Below, in pieces: positions 1 through 8,029 of a DNA stretch of 47,220 bases. The stretch lies in assembly GCA_002773355.1 (NCBI GenBank), contig PFBL01000020.1, positions 1-47,220 on the forward strand, in the 5' to 3' direction. The number at the start of each line of letters is the position of its first letter. Positions within the stretch are counted from its first letter, which is position 1. This stretch comes from Candidatus Kaiserbacteria bacterium CG10_big_fil_rev_8_21_14_0_10_56_12. Its GTDB lineage: Bacteria > Patescibacteriota > Minisyncoccia > Phycocordibacterales > Phycocordibacteraceae. The notes under the pieces are model-generated. The model saw only the letters and a program-made list of their open reading frames with translations, did not search any database and had not been told where the DNA came from. Position numbers and translations under genes: made by a program.

Positions 1-1318
1 AACTAGCCTGTTATCCCCAGGGTAACTTATATCCGTTAATCTCTGGCCGCATCTAAGGCGTACCATCGGTTCACTATGCTCTGCTTTCGCATCTGCTTGG
101 GATGTCCCCCTCGCAGTTAAGCTCTCTTGTGCCATTACACTATCGCCACGGTTTCCATTCGCGGCTAGAGAACCTTAATAGACTCCTCCGTTACTTTTTA
201 GGAGGATAGCGCCCCACCAAAACTACCTGCCACGCACGGTCCCCATGTGGATCCCACATAGGTTAGACACTGCAAAATTCAAGATGGGTATTTCACTGAC
301 GGATCCACGCCACCCGAAAGCGACGCTTCAAATCCTCCCCACTATGCTACGCATGAATCCCGCAGGGCCAATACGAAGTTGTAGTAAAGCTCCTGGGGTC
401 TTTTCGTCTAACTACAGGTATCCGGCATCTTCACCGGAATTGCATTTTCACCGAGCGAGTCCTCGAGACAGTTTCCCAGTCATTACACCATTCGTGCACG
501 TCGGAACTTACCCGACAAGGAATTACGCTACCTTAGGACGATTATAGTTATCGCCGACATTCACCGGGGCTTACACAGTTCAGCATCATACCGAAGTACG
601 ATACCCACCGTGGTTGACCTTCCGGCATTGGTCAGGTGTCACCCCCTATACTTCCTCTTACGAGTTTGCAGGGAGCTGTGTTTTTGGTAAACAGTTGCCA
701 GGAAAACTTTCACTGCGGCCCCTCACTCTTGCGAATGAGGGGCAGGCCTTATCGCTAACTTACGGCCGCTTTTTTGCCGAGTTCCTTGAGGACCTCTTAC
801 TCGTTCATCTTACTCTACTCGAGCTGACCACCTGTGTCGGTTTGCGGTACGGTCGCAAATATGGTTAAGCTTAGAAGTTTTTCTCGGAACCGCGCTTTGC
901 ACTCTCTCTCCCCCCGTGGGAGGAAATTGCGCCCTCACTCGGGCTAGTGCGCGCCGGATTTACCTAACGCGCGCCCTCATGCAAGCAACCGGAATCCAAT
1001 AACCGGCAGCGCATACAGCAGTTCGTCACTCCATCGCCCATATCGCGGTCAGGGAATATTAACCCTGTGTCCATCGGGTGCGGCTCTCGCCATCCCCTTA
1101 GGCCCGACTAACCCTCAGTTGATCACCATAGCTGAGGAAACCTCGGTCTTTCGATGTGCGGGGTTCTCACCCGCATTGTGGTTACTTGTACCGGCATTCT
1201 CACTTCTGTACGCTCCACCATGGGTTCCCCCTTTAGCTTCAGCGCGAACAGAACGCTCTCCTACCGCTTATGCACTTCATTGAGGAGGCAAGTCTGATCG
1301 GACTTGCCCGAAAAAGTT

Positions 1319-1394
1319 TGGTGGACCGGGCGGGACTCGAACCCGCGCAGGTGGGGGCTAAATCCCACCGCTCTGCCTGCTGAGCTACCAGCCA
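1319..1394 (-). tRNA. tRNA-like gene of undetermined identity, 8-nt anticodon loop
   Basis: It folds as a class I cloverleaf. The D stem is GCTC/GAGC, the T arm GCGGG-TTCGAGT-CCCGC, the variable loop is 4 nt, and ACCA is encoded at the 3' end. The acceptor stem is weak, with a U1-C72 mismatch and two G-U pairs. The anticodon stem GTGGG/CCCAC closes an 8-nt loop, ATTTAGCC, instead of 7. Counting from the 5' side the anticodon would be UUA, which would read the stop codon UAA. Counting from the 3' side it would be UAG (Leu), but with a pyrimidine at position 37. It could be a functional odd tRNA, a four-base decoder, or a decaying copy that only serves as a processing site in the rRNA. Confidence 0.65.
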
Positions 1395-1411
1395 ACAAAC
1401 TTTTTTTAGAT

Positions 1412-1486
1412 TGGCTGGGAGAGAAGGATTTGAACCTTCGACCACGGATTAAGAATCCATTGCTCTACCTCTGAGCTATGCTCCCA
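1412..1486 (-). tRNA. tRNA-Lys(CUU) inside the 23S gene
   Basis: The anticodon arm is ATGGA-TTCTTAA-TCCGT, giving anticodon CUU with A37. The D stem GCTC/GAGC and T arm GAAGG-TTCAAAT-CCTTC are intact, and GCCA is encoded at the 3' end. The acceptor stem pairs TGGGAG with CTCCCA, but the 5' strand has one base too many before U8, so a bulged C must be assumed. It lies 17 nt upstream of the second tRNA-like gene in the rRNA transcript, and both sit inside the helix 45 insertion. Confidence 0.8.
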
Positions 1487-1593
1487 GACAAACCTTAAAG
1501 AACATTTCCTCAATGAAGCGCACAAGCCCGCAATTTCGGCACGACGTTTAACCCCGATCATCTTCGGCGCAAGGACTCTCGATGAGTGAGCTG

Positions 1594-1636
<43 letters not shown>

Positions 1637-2205
1637 CACTGTCAATGAGTCCTCACTTCCTTGTGATGTACTGAACGTCGATTTAGGGGCCTTAAGTGGC
1701 GATCTGGGCTCTTCCCCTCTCGATCGATGGAGCTTCGCCCCCACCTTCTAACTGCCGCCCGAGTACGTGGTATTCGGAGTTTGATAGGAATCACGAGATT
1801 GCTCCCTGTTGATCCCTTCCAGTGCTCTACCCCCACGCACACATATGGCGACGCCAGCCCAAAAGCTGTTTCGGAGAGAACCAGCTATTCCCAGGTTCGA
1901 TTAGCTTTTCACTCCTTACCACAAGTCATCCCAAGGCGTTGTACGACCTACGGGTTCGGGCCTCCATCTGTCTTTCGACAAACTTCACCCTGCTCATGGC
2001 AAGCTCACCTGGCTTCGGGTCGTATATATCCTACCAACGTGCTATTCACACTCGGTTTCCCTAAAGCTCCGCCCCGTAAGGGCTTAGCTACGCAAGATAT
2101 ACACACTCGCCGGCTCATTCTTCAATAGGCATGCCGTGACGGACATAAATGCCCGCTCCGACCCCTTGTAAGTACACGGTTTCAGTTCTATTTCACTCCC
2201 CTCTC

Positions 2206-2236
<31 letters not shown>

Positions 2237-2457
2237 AGTTCGCTATCGGTCATAGGATGTATTTAGCCTTACCGGTTAGTTCCGGCAGATTCACTCGAGC
2301 TATTCGTGTCTCGAGCTACTCAAGAATACAAGCAAGAGTTGTCGTGTATTTCGCCTACGGGGCCATTACCCTCTGTGGCGCTGCTTCCCAGCAGCTTCGG
2401 CTATACAGACAATTTGTAACTCTTTTCATACAAGTATGACGCTCGCATCTTACAACC

Positions 2458-2564
2458 CCCTACTTCGCTCGCTACCGCCCAGCGAGCTTCGTCGGGCACA
2501 GCCCATCTTGTGTAGATAGGCCTGCCCTTCGTAGCTCATCTGCGCAGCAATGAGCGAAGTAGGG
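2458..2564 (-). other. Expanded helix in 23S domain I
   Basis: In many bacteria the rRNA here reads AGCCCAAACC, then a short hairpin, then GGGGTTGTA. In this gene the hairpin is replaced by a 13-bp perfect stem (2458-2470 with 2552-2564) around 81 nt with internal hairpins. It is a second, smaller expansion segment or intervening sequence. No open reading frame or tRNA is visible in it. Confidence 0.6.
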
Positions 2565-2878
2565 TTTGGGCTTTTCCCTTTTCGCTCGCCGCTACTCGGG
2601 GTATCACGAGAGTCGCGTTCCCTTCAAACGAACATACGCTTGAAGAGAACGCAACTCCTGTTGTTCTCTTTTCCTCCGGGTACTGAGATGTTTCACTTCC
2701 CCGGGTTCGCTTCACGCAGACGTTACTCCGCGGATCTGAGTTCAAGCTCAGGGGTTTCCCCATTCGGACACCTCCGGATCAAAGGCTACAAACCGCCTCC
2801 CCGGAGCTTTTCGCAGGTTAGTCACGTCCTTCTTCGCCATCCTAGGCCAAGGCATCCACCGTGCACTCTTAATTGTCT

Positions 2879-3066
2879 CTCGTGCGGAGACCTACATAGC
2901 ACGCTCATCTACCCACTGTAGACGAGCCACTATTCAGCACCGTGTCCATTTTACGCGCGGTGAAGCACGTTCAAGGCAACACGTATCTTTCTCCCATCAG
3001 ACATGCGGCTCGCACGCCTGACGGGACTGTATATTCGTATGTCAAATAACGCGCGTCTCCCGAAAC
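2879..3066 (-). other. Leader region of the 23S rRNA, no gene
   Basis: This stretch lies upstream of the mature 23S 5' end. It holds a 10-bp hairpin at 2903-2927, likely a processing stem, and a TTGACA hexamer on the minus strand near 3045 without a convincing -10 at the usual distance. I see no coding region and no tRNA or 16S sequence. Confidence 0.5.
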
Positions 3067-3092
3067 GAAAACCGCCCTCTGGGGCGGTTTTC
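3067..3092 (-). terminator. Hairpin terminator
   Basis: The 11-bp arms GAAAACCGCCC / GGGCGGTTTTC surround a 4-nt loop. The U-rich end is part of the stem and continues as GTTTCG. It lies between the strong promoter at 3170-3198 and the 23S rRNA gene. Confidence 0.6.
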
Positions 3093-3163
3093 CGAGCGCT
3101 TGCGCGCGTGGCCTTACGGCCTATCCGCTCCAAAAAATGACGTCTTTCGGTTCGTAGACACGT
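3067..3163 (-). ncRNA. Candidate small RNA between a strong promoter and a terminator
   Basis: A near-consensus promoter (3170-3198) would start a minus-strand transcript near 3163. The transcript meets a hairpin at 3067-3092 about 75 nt later. Between them lie a GGCC-GTAA-GGCC hairpin and a closing GAGCG/CGCTC pair, and no open reading frame with a ribosome-binding site. The hairpin may end a ~95-nt small RNA. Alternatively, transcription may read through and this is the rRNA promoter with its leader. The sequence does not decide between the two. Confidence 0.4.
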
Positions 3164-3169
3164 AGTGCG

Positions 3170-3198
3170 AGTATAGACGAGTGCGCAATAGCTGTCAA
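3170..3198 (-). promoter_or_regulatory. Near-consensus sigma70 promoter upstream of the 23S gene
   Basis: On the minus strand TTGACA (3193-3198) and TATACT (3170-3175) are separated by exactly 17 bp, an 11 of 12 match to consensus. It is the best promoter in the window by eye. Its product is either the candidate small RNA at 3067-3163 or the 23S rRNA. Confidence 0.75.
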
Positions 3199-3199
3199 C

Positions 3200-3235
3200 A
3201 CAAAACCGCCCCGGCAAAAGCCGGGGCGGTTTTGT
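3200..3235 (-). terminator. Terminator of the MscS-like gene
   Basis: A 16-bp perfect hairpin (3200-3215 with 3220-3235) with an AAAA/TTTT loop and GGTTTTGT at the end lies 9 bp past the stop codon of the MscS-like gene. Confidence 0.8.
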
Positions 3236-3244
3236 AAGGAAAGC

Positions 3245-3928
3245 CTAGTCCTTAAGCTGGGAGCGGAGGCTCTCAAGATAGTGAGCAGCAGAGGCCTGCC
3301 CACCAAGACCGAATGCGAGCCCGACAGCCAATGAGACGGCGATCACCACACCCGTGAAGAGTGTCTGAACGAAAACCGTCGCCACATTAAGCTGTGCCAG
3401 AGCCGCGAGGATCGCGAAGATCCAGATCGCATAACGCGCTACCTTACCAAGGAAGCCCGCCGCGTTAAGCGCAGCTGCCCGAGCAGAGCCCGCTACGACG
3501 CGCTCGGTAGCCTCAGCCACGACTGCCGCAACAAGCAAGATCAAGACCGCCACAATGACCTGTGGAAGGTATCCAAGTACCACCGTCCTCAAGAAGTCAT
3601 TGACCTGCGTAAGGCCAAGCACCTGAAGCGCCGCTACCAAGAAGACGATAACGAAGAACCACTCTACCAAGAAGCCAAGAAACTTGCCCGAGGAGAGCTG
3701 GAAGCCCGCTCGAGAAAGCACGCGCTCGATGCCAGTTGGTCGCAGGGCCTGGTCAATGCGCAAGGCATCAACAACCTGCTTCACAACACGCCCAACGCCA
3801 ACACCAATCAGCCATCCTACAACGAAGATGATGACCGCAACGACTAAGTTTGGAATGAACAAAACCAGTCCGTTGAAAAGATTCGCAAAGGACTGACTCA
3901 GTACATCTGCCCAAGTAGTGAAAACCAT
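3245..3928 (-). CDS. MscS-like membrane protein with TM-helix repeats
   Basis: The 227-aa protein has four to five hydrophobic segments. Residues ~20-45 (LVLFIPNLVVAVIIFVVGWL) are typical of the conserved TM-helix repeat found in small-conductance mechanosensitive channel relatives. A second repeat lies at ~105-130. The C-terminal segment, VSLAVGLAFGLGGQASA, resembles the pore-lining TM3 of MscS. The soluble beta and C-terminal domains of MscS are absent: the protein stops about 15 residues after TM3. It is probably a small channel or membrane protein answering osmotic or membrane stress. The family assignment is fairly safe; channel activity is inferred. The gene stands alone with its own terminator. 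Confidence 0.8.
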   Translation of the reverse strand: MVFTTWADVLSQSFANLFNGLVLFIPNLVVAVIIFVVGWLIGVGVGRVVKQVVDALRIDQALRPTGIERVLSRAGFQLSSGKFLGFLVEWFFVIVFLVAALQVLGLTQVNDFLRTVVLGYLPQVIVAVLILLVAAVVAEATERVVAGSARAAALNAAGFLGKVARYAIWIFAILAALAQLNVATVFVQTLFTGVVIAVSLAVGLAFGLGGQASAAHYLESLRSQLKD

Positions 3929-4002
3929 AGTAAGTAAAGCTTGTTTATGTGATTAATTTACTCATATGCGTATACGAGTATCTACCGTAAAGTATAGCAT
4001 TT

Positions 4003-4572
4003 TCAAAGCCCAATTTTATCGACGAGCAGACGGTGTGGATAGTCAAAAACATCTCGCAGGAGACGATCGTAGACGCCAAGACGGTAGCGGAAATCGGCCG
4101 TAGTGAAGAAGGCATAGCGTATTTCTCGGCCAAGTTCTGCCTCAAGCGAACGTACACTCTGTGCCAGAGCGCGTTCGTCGAGCGCGTCCCCTACCACAAG
4201 GAGATCCACCTTGGATTCTAAGGTTCCTGTAAAAAGCCCCGAGAGTGCGACGAGTCGTAGCGTACCTGCGCGCCGCAGAAGTGTGAGCATGTCTTGTGGG
4301 CGCACGTTGGTTGTTTCGCGAATGAAGGTGTCGAGGGCCGCGAGGTGCTCAAAATTCTGATTTGTTTGATAGCGGGCGGGCGTGTGGGAGCCCTTTTTGC
4401 GCAATAACCCTGCCGCAAAGAGCTCGGCCAGCTCGCGACGCGCAACATCCTTAGAAAGCTTGGCGCGCTGCATGACTTCGCTCGCGTTAAACGCCGTATC
4501 CTGGTTAAAGAGAAAGAGTCGGATGGTCTTGAGCCGGGCGGGTGAGCCGAAGAGCTTGGCGAGCGGTTCCAT
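4003..4572 (-). CDS. Winged-helix regulator with degenerate nucleotidyltransferase-like domain
   Basis: The 189-aa protein starts with a winged-helix domain (residues ~1-75; the recognition region includes ASEVMQRAKLSKDVARRELA and the wing GLLRKKG). A C-terminal half follows with SGLFTG...KVDLLVVGD, resembling the G-S/D-x-D core of MNT-type nucleotidyltransferases but with key positions altered. Proteins of this two-part form occur in Parcubacteria, where they are thought to be regulators; the target is unknown. A -10-like TACACT (4584-4589 on the minus strand) lies 11 bases before the ATG, so the mRNA is probably leaderless. The upstream rplL terminator separates it from the ribosomal genes. 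Confidence 0.6.
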   Translation of the reverse strand: MEPLAKLFGSPARLKTIRLFLFNQDTAFNASEVMQRAKLSKDVARRELAELFAAGLLRKKGSHTPARYQTNQNFEHLAALDTFIRETTNVRPQDMLTLLRRAGTLRLVALSGLFTGTLESKVDLLVVGDALDERALAQSVRSLEAELGREIRYAFFTTADFRYRLGVYDRLLRDVFDYPHRLLVDKIGL

Positions 4573-4613
4573 ACGTTGTGACTAGTGTACGGTCTTGCGG
4601 ACAAAAAGGCAAA

Positions 4614-4637
4614 GAGCCGGCGCCTGGGCGCCGGCTC
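4614..4637 (-). terminator. rplL terminator
   Basis: The GC-rich hairpin GAGCCGGCGCC / GGCGCCGGCTC is followed on the minus strand by TTTGCCTTTTT, 28 bp after the rplL stop codon. Confidence 0.85.
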
Positions 4638-4664
4638 TCATGTCCTTTAGCCTGTCTCTAAGGC

Positions 4665-5093
4665 TTATTTGAGGGTTACTTTAGCTCCAGCCTCAGTAAG
4701 CTTCTTCGCCAACTCCTCTGCATCCTCCTTCTTCATGCCCTGCTTCAACATCGAAGGAGCGCCGTCAACGAGATCCTTTGCCTCCTTGAGGCCGAGGGCC
4801 AACGCCTCCTTGACCGCCTTAATGACAGCGATCTTGCTTGCTCCGGCGTCTGTGAGCTCCACATCGGCCGTTGACTTGCCCTCCTCTTCCTCAGCACCAC
4901 CAGCGGCTGCGGGACCAGCAACCGCGACAGCGGCCGCACTCACACCAAACTTCTTCTCGAGCACTTTCACGAGCTCAGAGAGCTCGATAACACTCATGTT
5001 CTCTACCTCTTCGACAAGTTTCTTGAACTTGCTCGGCACCTCGACAGCAGCTTCTGTCACCTCCTCCGGTGCATTCTTTGTCTCTTCGTCCAT
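4665..5093 (-). CDS. rplL: Ribosomal protein bL12 (L7/L12)
   Basis: The 142-aa protein has the two-domain plan of L7/L12. The N-terminal dimerisation domain contains [19 protein letters not shown]. An Ala/Gly/Glu-rich hinge ([19 protein letters not shown]) follows, then the C-terminal factor-binding domain ending in [20 protein letters not shown]. It forms the ribosomal stalk on L10 and recruits translation GTPases. It is slightly longer than the usual ~120-125 aa because of an acidic N-terminal extension of about 25 residues. It follows rplJ by 29 bp in one operon and is closed by a strong terminator. Confidence 0.97.
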   Translation of the reverse strand: MDEETKNAPEEVTEAAVEVPSKFKKLVEEVENMSVIELSELVKVLEKKFGVSAAAVAVAGPAAAGGAEEEEGKSTADVELTDAGASKIAVIKAVKEALALGLKEAKDLVDGAPSMLKQGMKKEDAEELAKKLTEAGAKVTLK

Positions 5094-5122
5094 ACAAGTA
5101 ATGAGTTAACTGGGTAATAACG

Positions 5123-5617
5123 CTAGGCTGTTTTTGTCTCGCGAATCTTGTCGAGCGCAGTCACAAAGCCCTGGATAGGACTGTTGAGCACATTCACAAA
5201 CATGCCGCGAAGCACGGGGACCGGCGGAATAGTTGCGATTGCGGTCATGGCCTCTTTATCTACAAAAGCCCCGTCGAACACTCCTCCGAGAAGCGATAGG
5301 GCGCCTTTGAGCTTCTTGCCATAGTCATAGATACCACGCGCAGGGGCCGTAACCTCGTCCACGGTCCAAGCAACAGCCACTTCCCCAGGGAGCTCAGGCA
5401 CATCGCCAGTAAAGCCGCGTTCCTCGAGCGCCTTACGGATGAGTGTCTTCTTGGCGACAAAGTAGCGCACGCCTGCCTCTGCAAGCTCCTTTCGCAACTT
5501 CGACGCGTCGGCCACGGTAAGCTTGCTGAACCCGACGAAGCTCACCGCCGTCGCCTCGCTAAAGGCGCTTGCGAGCTTCGCGAGAATCTCGCTCTTTTTA
5601 TCTTTTGATATTGCCAT
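5123..5617 (-). CDS. rplJ: Ribosomal protein uL10
   Basis: The 164-aa protein starts MAISKDKKSEILAKLASAF and carries the L10 pattern (GFSKLTVADASKLRKEL, KKTLIRKALEE, ...PIQGFVTALDKI). It is the base of the L7/L12 stalk and binds 23S rRNA near the GTPase centre. The gene is the first of the rplJ-rplL pair. rplK is elsewhere in this window (36391-36810), so the classical rplKAJL cluster is split. The start ATG at 5615-5617 gives the normal N-terminus. Confidence 0.96.
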   Translation of the reverse strand: MAISKDKKSEILAKLASAFSEATAVSFVGFSKLTVADASKLRKELAEAGVRYFVAKKTLIRKALEERGFTGDVPELPGEVAVAWTVDEVTAPARGIYDYGKKLKGALSLLGGVFDGAFVDKEAMTAIATIPPVPVLRGMFVNVLNSPIQGFVTALDKIRETKTA

Positions 5618-5780
5618 ACGATTATGCAGTACGAACGAAATGAAGGAGAGTTCGACCCGTTATCTCGAGCACGCTCGAGAGGTCTCGCCTCGGCAGGATT
5701 TATTCCCTCGACGATTGCTCGGGATACCTACGGTCTTCGGTTCGTACCCTGGTACAGTACCAGATCGAAGCGAGAACGCA
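5618..5780 (-). promoter_or_regulatory. Structured leader before rplJ, possibly an L10 leader
   Basis: The ~160 nt between the small membrane gene and rplJ contain several inverted repeats, for example CTCGAGCGTGCTCGAG near 5667-5686 and GTACC...GGTAC near 5738-5760. rplJ mRNAs in many bacteria carry an autoregulatory leader bound by L10-L12. The position fits, but I cannot confirm the conserved kink-turn by eye. Confidence 0.35.
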
Positions 5781-5785
5781 ATCCG

Positions 5786-5923
5786 TTAGGTCTTGGCCAC
5801 TGCGAAATGGAGGACGACTAACGCGAGCGCAATGATGACCACAAAACTCGTAGAGAACGTAACAAATCGCACCACATACGGCAGTGCCTTCTGCCCATCT
5901 TTCTTGTGGGCGTCGTTCGTCAT
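5786..5923 (-). CDS. Small single-pass membrane protein (45 aa)
   Basis: The frame is MTNDAHKKDGQKALPYVVRF, then a hydrophobic stretch (TFSTSFVVIIALALVVLHFAV), then AKT and a TAA stop. The N-terminal ~18 residues are polar and charged, followed by one transmembrane helix of ~22 residues. That is what a small membrane protein looks like rather than a random frame. It lies just upstream of the rplJ leader on the same strand. I do not recognise a family. secE is elsewhere in the window, so this is not SecE. Confidence 0.55.
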   Translation of the reverse strand: MTNDAHKKDGQKALPYVVRFVTFSTSFVVIIALALVVLHFAVAKT

Positions 5924-5946
5924 ACTAATCAGAATATCATGTACAC

Positions 5947-5980
5947 AAAAAGAAAAACCCCTTGCGGGGTTTTTCTTTTT
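5947..5980. terminator. Terminator hairpin after the surface protein gene
   Basis: The 15-bp perfect arms AAAAAGAAAAACCCC / GGGGTTTTTCTTTTT enclose a TTGC loop. The A and T runs on both sides allow it to work in either direction. On the minus strand it ends the surface protein gene at 6038. Confidence 0.85.
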
Positions 5981-6037
5981 GCTAGGCCAATTTCCTAACC
6001 AGAGTTCCGTGAAGAACTAAATCCTTATCTACACTAA

Positions 6038-8029
6038 CTATCGAGCGGTCATGTACACCGGTTGTGTCTTGAGACCGTTCAGGTTCGCTGTGTAGTAGGT
6101 CGTACCAAGCGTAGAGCTTGATCCGTAGTTGATACCTACGATCTGTACACCAGTGAAGCCGCTCGTGACGCTACCCGTTGTCGTGGCTGTGATAGCCGTC
6201 GTGAACGAGAAGGTACGAGACGTGCCTGCTGGGACGTAGTAGTAAGAACCAACTGAGTCCTGAGACTTGGTGTCTACAGGGCCAAATACCGGCGTGGTTG
6301 GCATACCCGTTGCCCCATGGGTTGAACCAGTCGAGGTTGCGTAGTTGATACCGCCCGCACTAGCACTTGGGGTCGTCACTGCCGAGGCAAGACGCGTTGT
6401 GGCGCCGCCGATGTAGATATCGGAGTCACCCGCCTTCACAGTAAACGGAATCGTGTACTGTGTGTTGTCACCAGCACCAGAGAGACCAGTGGTCGTCGTG
6501 GTGGTTGGTGTGCCCGCAGTAACCGTAATGCCCGTACCGGTAAGGGTCTGGGTATTACCTTGCGCTGCAGCTGATGGTGATACAGAAGCGCCGTCGGCGT
6601 CAGCAACGGTCCATCCAGAGGTCGTAGTAGACGCAATGAGTGTGGTGCCATCGCTGTAGGCCGCAGCTGTCTGGGCCTTAAGGTCTGCAACAACTGAGTA
6701 CTCAGTTGTTGTGTCCTGACTAAGGCTCTGGTTGACGTTGTTGAAGGTGACCGTCGCGTACGTTGCAGAACTGCTGATCGTCTTCGAACTAATCGTGTCA
6801 GAACCCTTCTTCAGGTAGACCGTACCAATCACATTGGTCAGGGTGTTGCCCGCGCTGGTTCCGAAGGAAACAACGAGGTCAGTAACCTTCACGTTCTGGT
6901 TCTTCGGCTTCATGTTGAAGTTCAAGAGAACAACACCCGAAGTGGTCGAAGATGAAGTCGTGACCTGGCCTGCGTCAGGGTTGTCGGCTGCTGGGCTGAC
7001 CGTAAGTGTGCCGGCCGTTGCAGACGAAACCGTGATGCTGTTACCCGTAACCACCGTGTCGCCAGAAGCAACGTAGGTGTCAGAGATGCCATCGGCACCC
7101 ACCGCACGAACGCTGTTAGCAAGCAGTTTGACCGTGAAGCCGTTTCCGTCTTCGTTCGATCCGACACTTGATACTGGCGTTACCTCTACGTAGAGGTTGC
7201 CGGTGGTACCAGACTTAATAACAGAGTTCAAACCGGTGAAGCGATAGGTCCAGGTGACACTGCTTTGGTCGCCACTTGCAGGATCCATCGACGCAATCTT
7301 CTTACCATCGAGGTAGAGGCTTACGTCACTCACATACTTGTTAAGGTTTGCACTCTGGCTACCAGTCGTACCAACTACGAATGTCGCATCGACACGCTGG
7401 AGGGCAACATCACCGCCCGTAGCGTCCATCGAGAGCCCGATAACCTTGGTGGCGTCATCGCCTGCGTGCAAGGCTGTCGTAATGTCTCCGAGAGAGTTTA
7501 CGTTCGTGAGGTACCCATTCCCTGTCAAGCCTGCCGTCGAGGTTGAGCTCGAGGTACAAGACTGGCCAGTGGTTGAGCTGAAGAGATCGCCAGCTGAACA
7601 ACCCGGGACGGTCGACGTTGTCGTCGTACAAGCCTGACCCGTAGTTGAGCTGAACTTATCGCCAGCGGCACAGCCGGGGATTGATACACTTGCGACACCA
7701 GTGAAGGCGGTGCGAGAGATTGGACCAAAGTAACCGACGGCTGGTGCTACACCAGATGCTGCCTGCCACTTCGCAACTGCGGCCTTCGTAAGAGGACCGA
7801 AGTAACCCATAGAGACGCCTGCTGGCATCGTGAGATAGCCACCTGCGACGAGGGTCGTCTGAAGACAAATAACTGCCGCGCCAGTAGAACCAACCGTGAG
7901 GTCAGTTGCACCGACTGAGCAGGCATCTGCTGCGTGGGCAAGAGGGGCAAGCGAGAGCATCGAGGTCGCCATGGCGAGCCCTGCTGCTACCGCTGCAACC
8001 TTTGCCGTTGCTTTTGTAGTTATTGTCAT
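6038..8029 (-). CDS. Secreted surface (S-layer-type) protein with peptidoglycan-binding module
   Basis: The 663-aa protein has a clear signal peptide (positive start, hydrophobic core, cleavage near LAPLAHA-ADA). A peptidoglycan-binding module follows at ~35-110 (VGSTGAAVICLQTTL, YFGPLTKAAVAKWQ). Next are two Cys-containing repeats of the form PGC-x-AGD-x-FSSTTGQ-x-C (~118-160), then a ~500-residue Thr/Ser/Ala-rich beta region with few charged residues. Such proteins are common in Parcubacteria and are candidates for the surface layer; the role here is inferred. The gene stands alone between its own terminator and a long upstream region, as expected for a strongly expressed structural protein. 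Confidence 0.8.
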   Translation of the reverse strand: MTITTKATAKVAAVAAGLAMATSMLSLAPLAHAADACSVGATDLTVGSTGAAVICLQTTLVAGGYLTMPAGVSMGYFGPLTKAAVAKWQAASGVAPAVGYFGPISRTAFTGVASVSIPGCAAGDKFSSTTGQACTTTTSTVPGCSAGDLFSSTTGQSCTSSSTSTAGLTGNGYLTNVNSLGDITTALHAGDDATKVIGLSMDATGGDVALQRVDATFVVGTTGSQSANLNKYVSDVSLYLDGKKIASMDPASGDQSSVTWTYRFTGLNSVIKSGTTGNLYVEVTPVSSVGSNEDGNGFTVKLLANSVRAVGADGISDTYVASGDTVVTGNSITVSSATAGTLTVSPAADNPDAGQVTTSSSTTSGVVLLNFNMKPKNQNVKVTDLVVSFGTSAGNTLTNVIGTVYLKKGSDTISSKTISSSATYATVTFNNVNQSLSQDTTTEYSVVADLKAQTAAAYSDGTTLIASTTTSGWTVADADGASVSPSAAAQGNTQTLTGTGITVTAGTPTTTTTTGLSGAGDNTQYTIPFTVKAGDSDIYIGGATTRLASAVTTPSASAGGINYATSTGSTHGATGMPTTPVFGPVDTKSQDSVGSYYYVPAGTSRTFSFTTAITATTTGSVTSGFTGVQIVGINYGSSSTLGTTYYTANLNGLKTQPVYMTAR

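Larger units (their letters stand above)
1271..1522 (-). other. Intervening sequence in 23S helix 45 holding two tRNA-like genes
   Basis: The conserved 23S sequence is interrupted between the GTPase-centre side (from ~1523) and the domain IV side (up to ~1270). The break lies where E. coli has helix 45 (about 1164-1185), a known site of intervening sequences in other bacteria. The borders pair as a 16-bp stem, 1271-1286 with 1507-1522, with one G-U pair. Inside are 220 nt: a second hairpin at 1287-1308 (8-bp arms, 6-nt loop) and two cloverleaf-like sequences in the same orientation as the rRNA. Known helix-45 insertions are normally plain hairpins cut by RNase III. I do not know of one that carries tRNAs. 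Confidence 0.85.

Noticed and set aside
1319-1486. Group I intron or homing endonuclease in the 23S gene
   Set aside because: The insertion is only ~250 nt, has no endonuclease frame and is fully explained by the stem and two tRNA-like sequences.
4669-5109. 146-codon plus-strand frame opposite rplL
   Set aside because: It is the antisense shadow of a clear L7/L12 gene.
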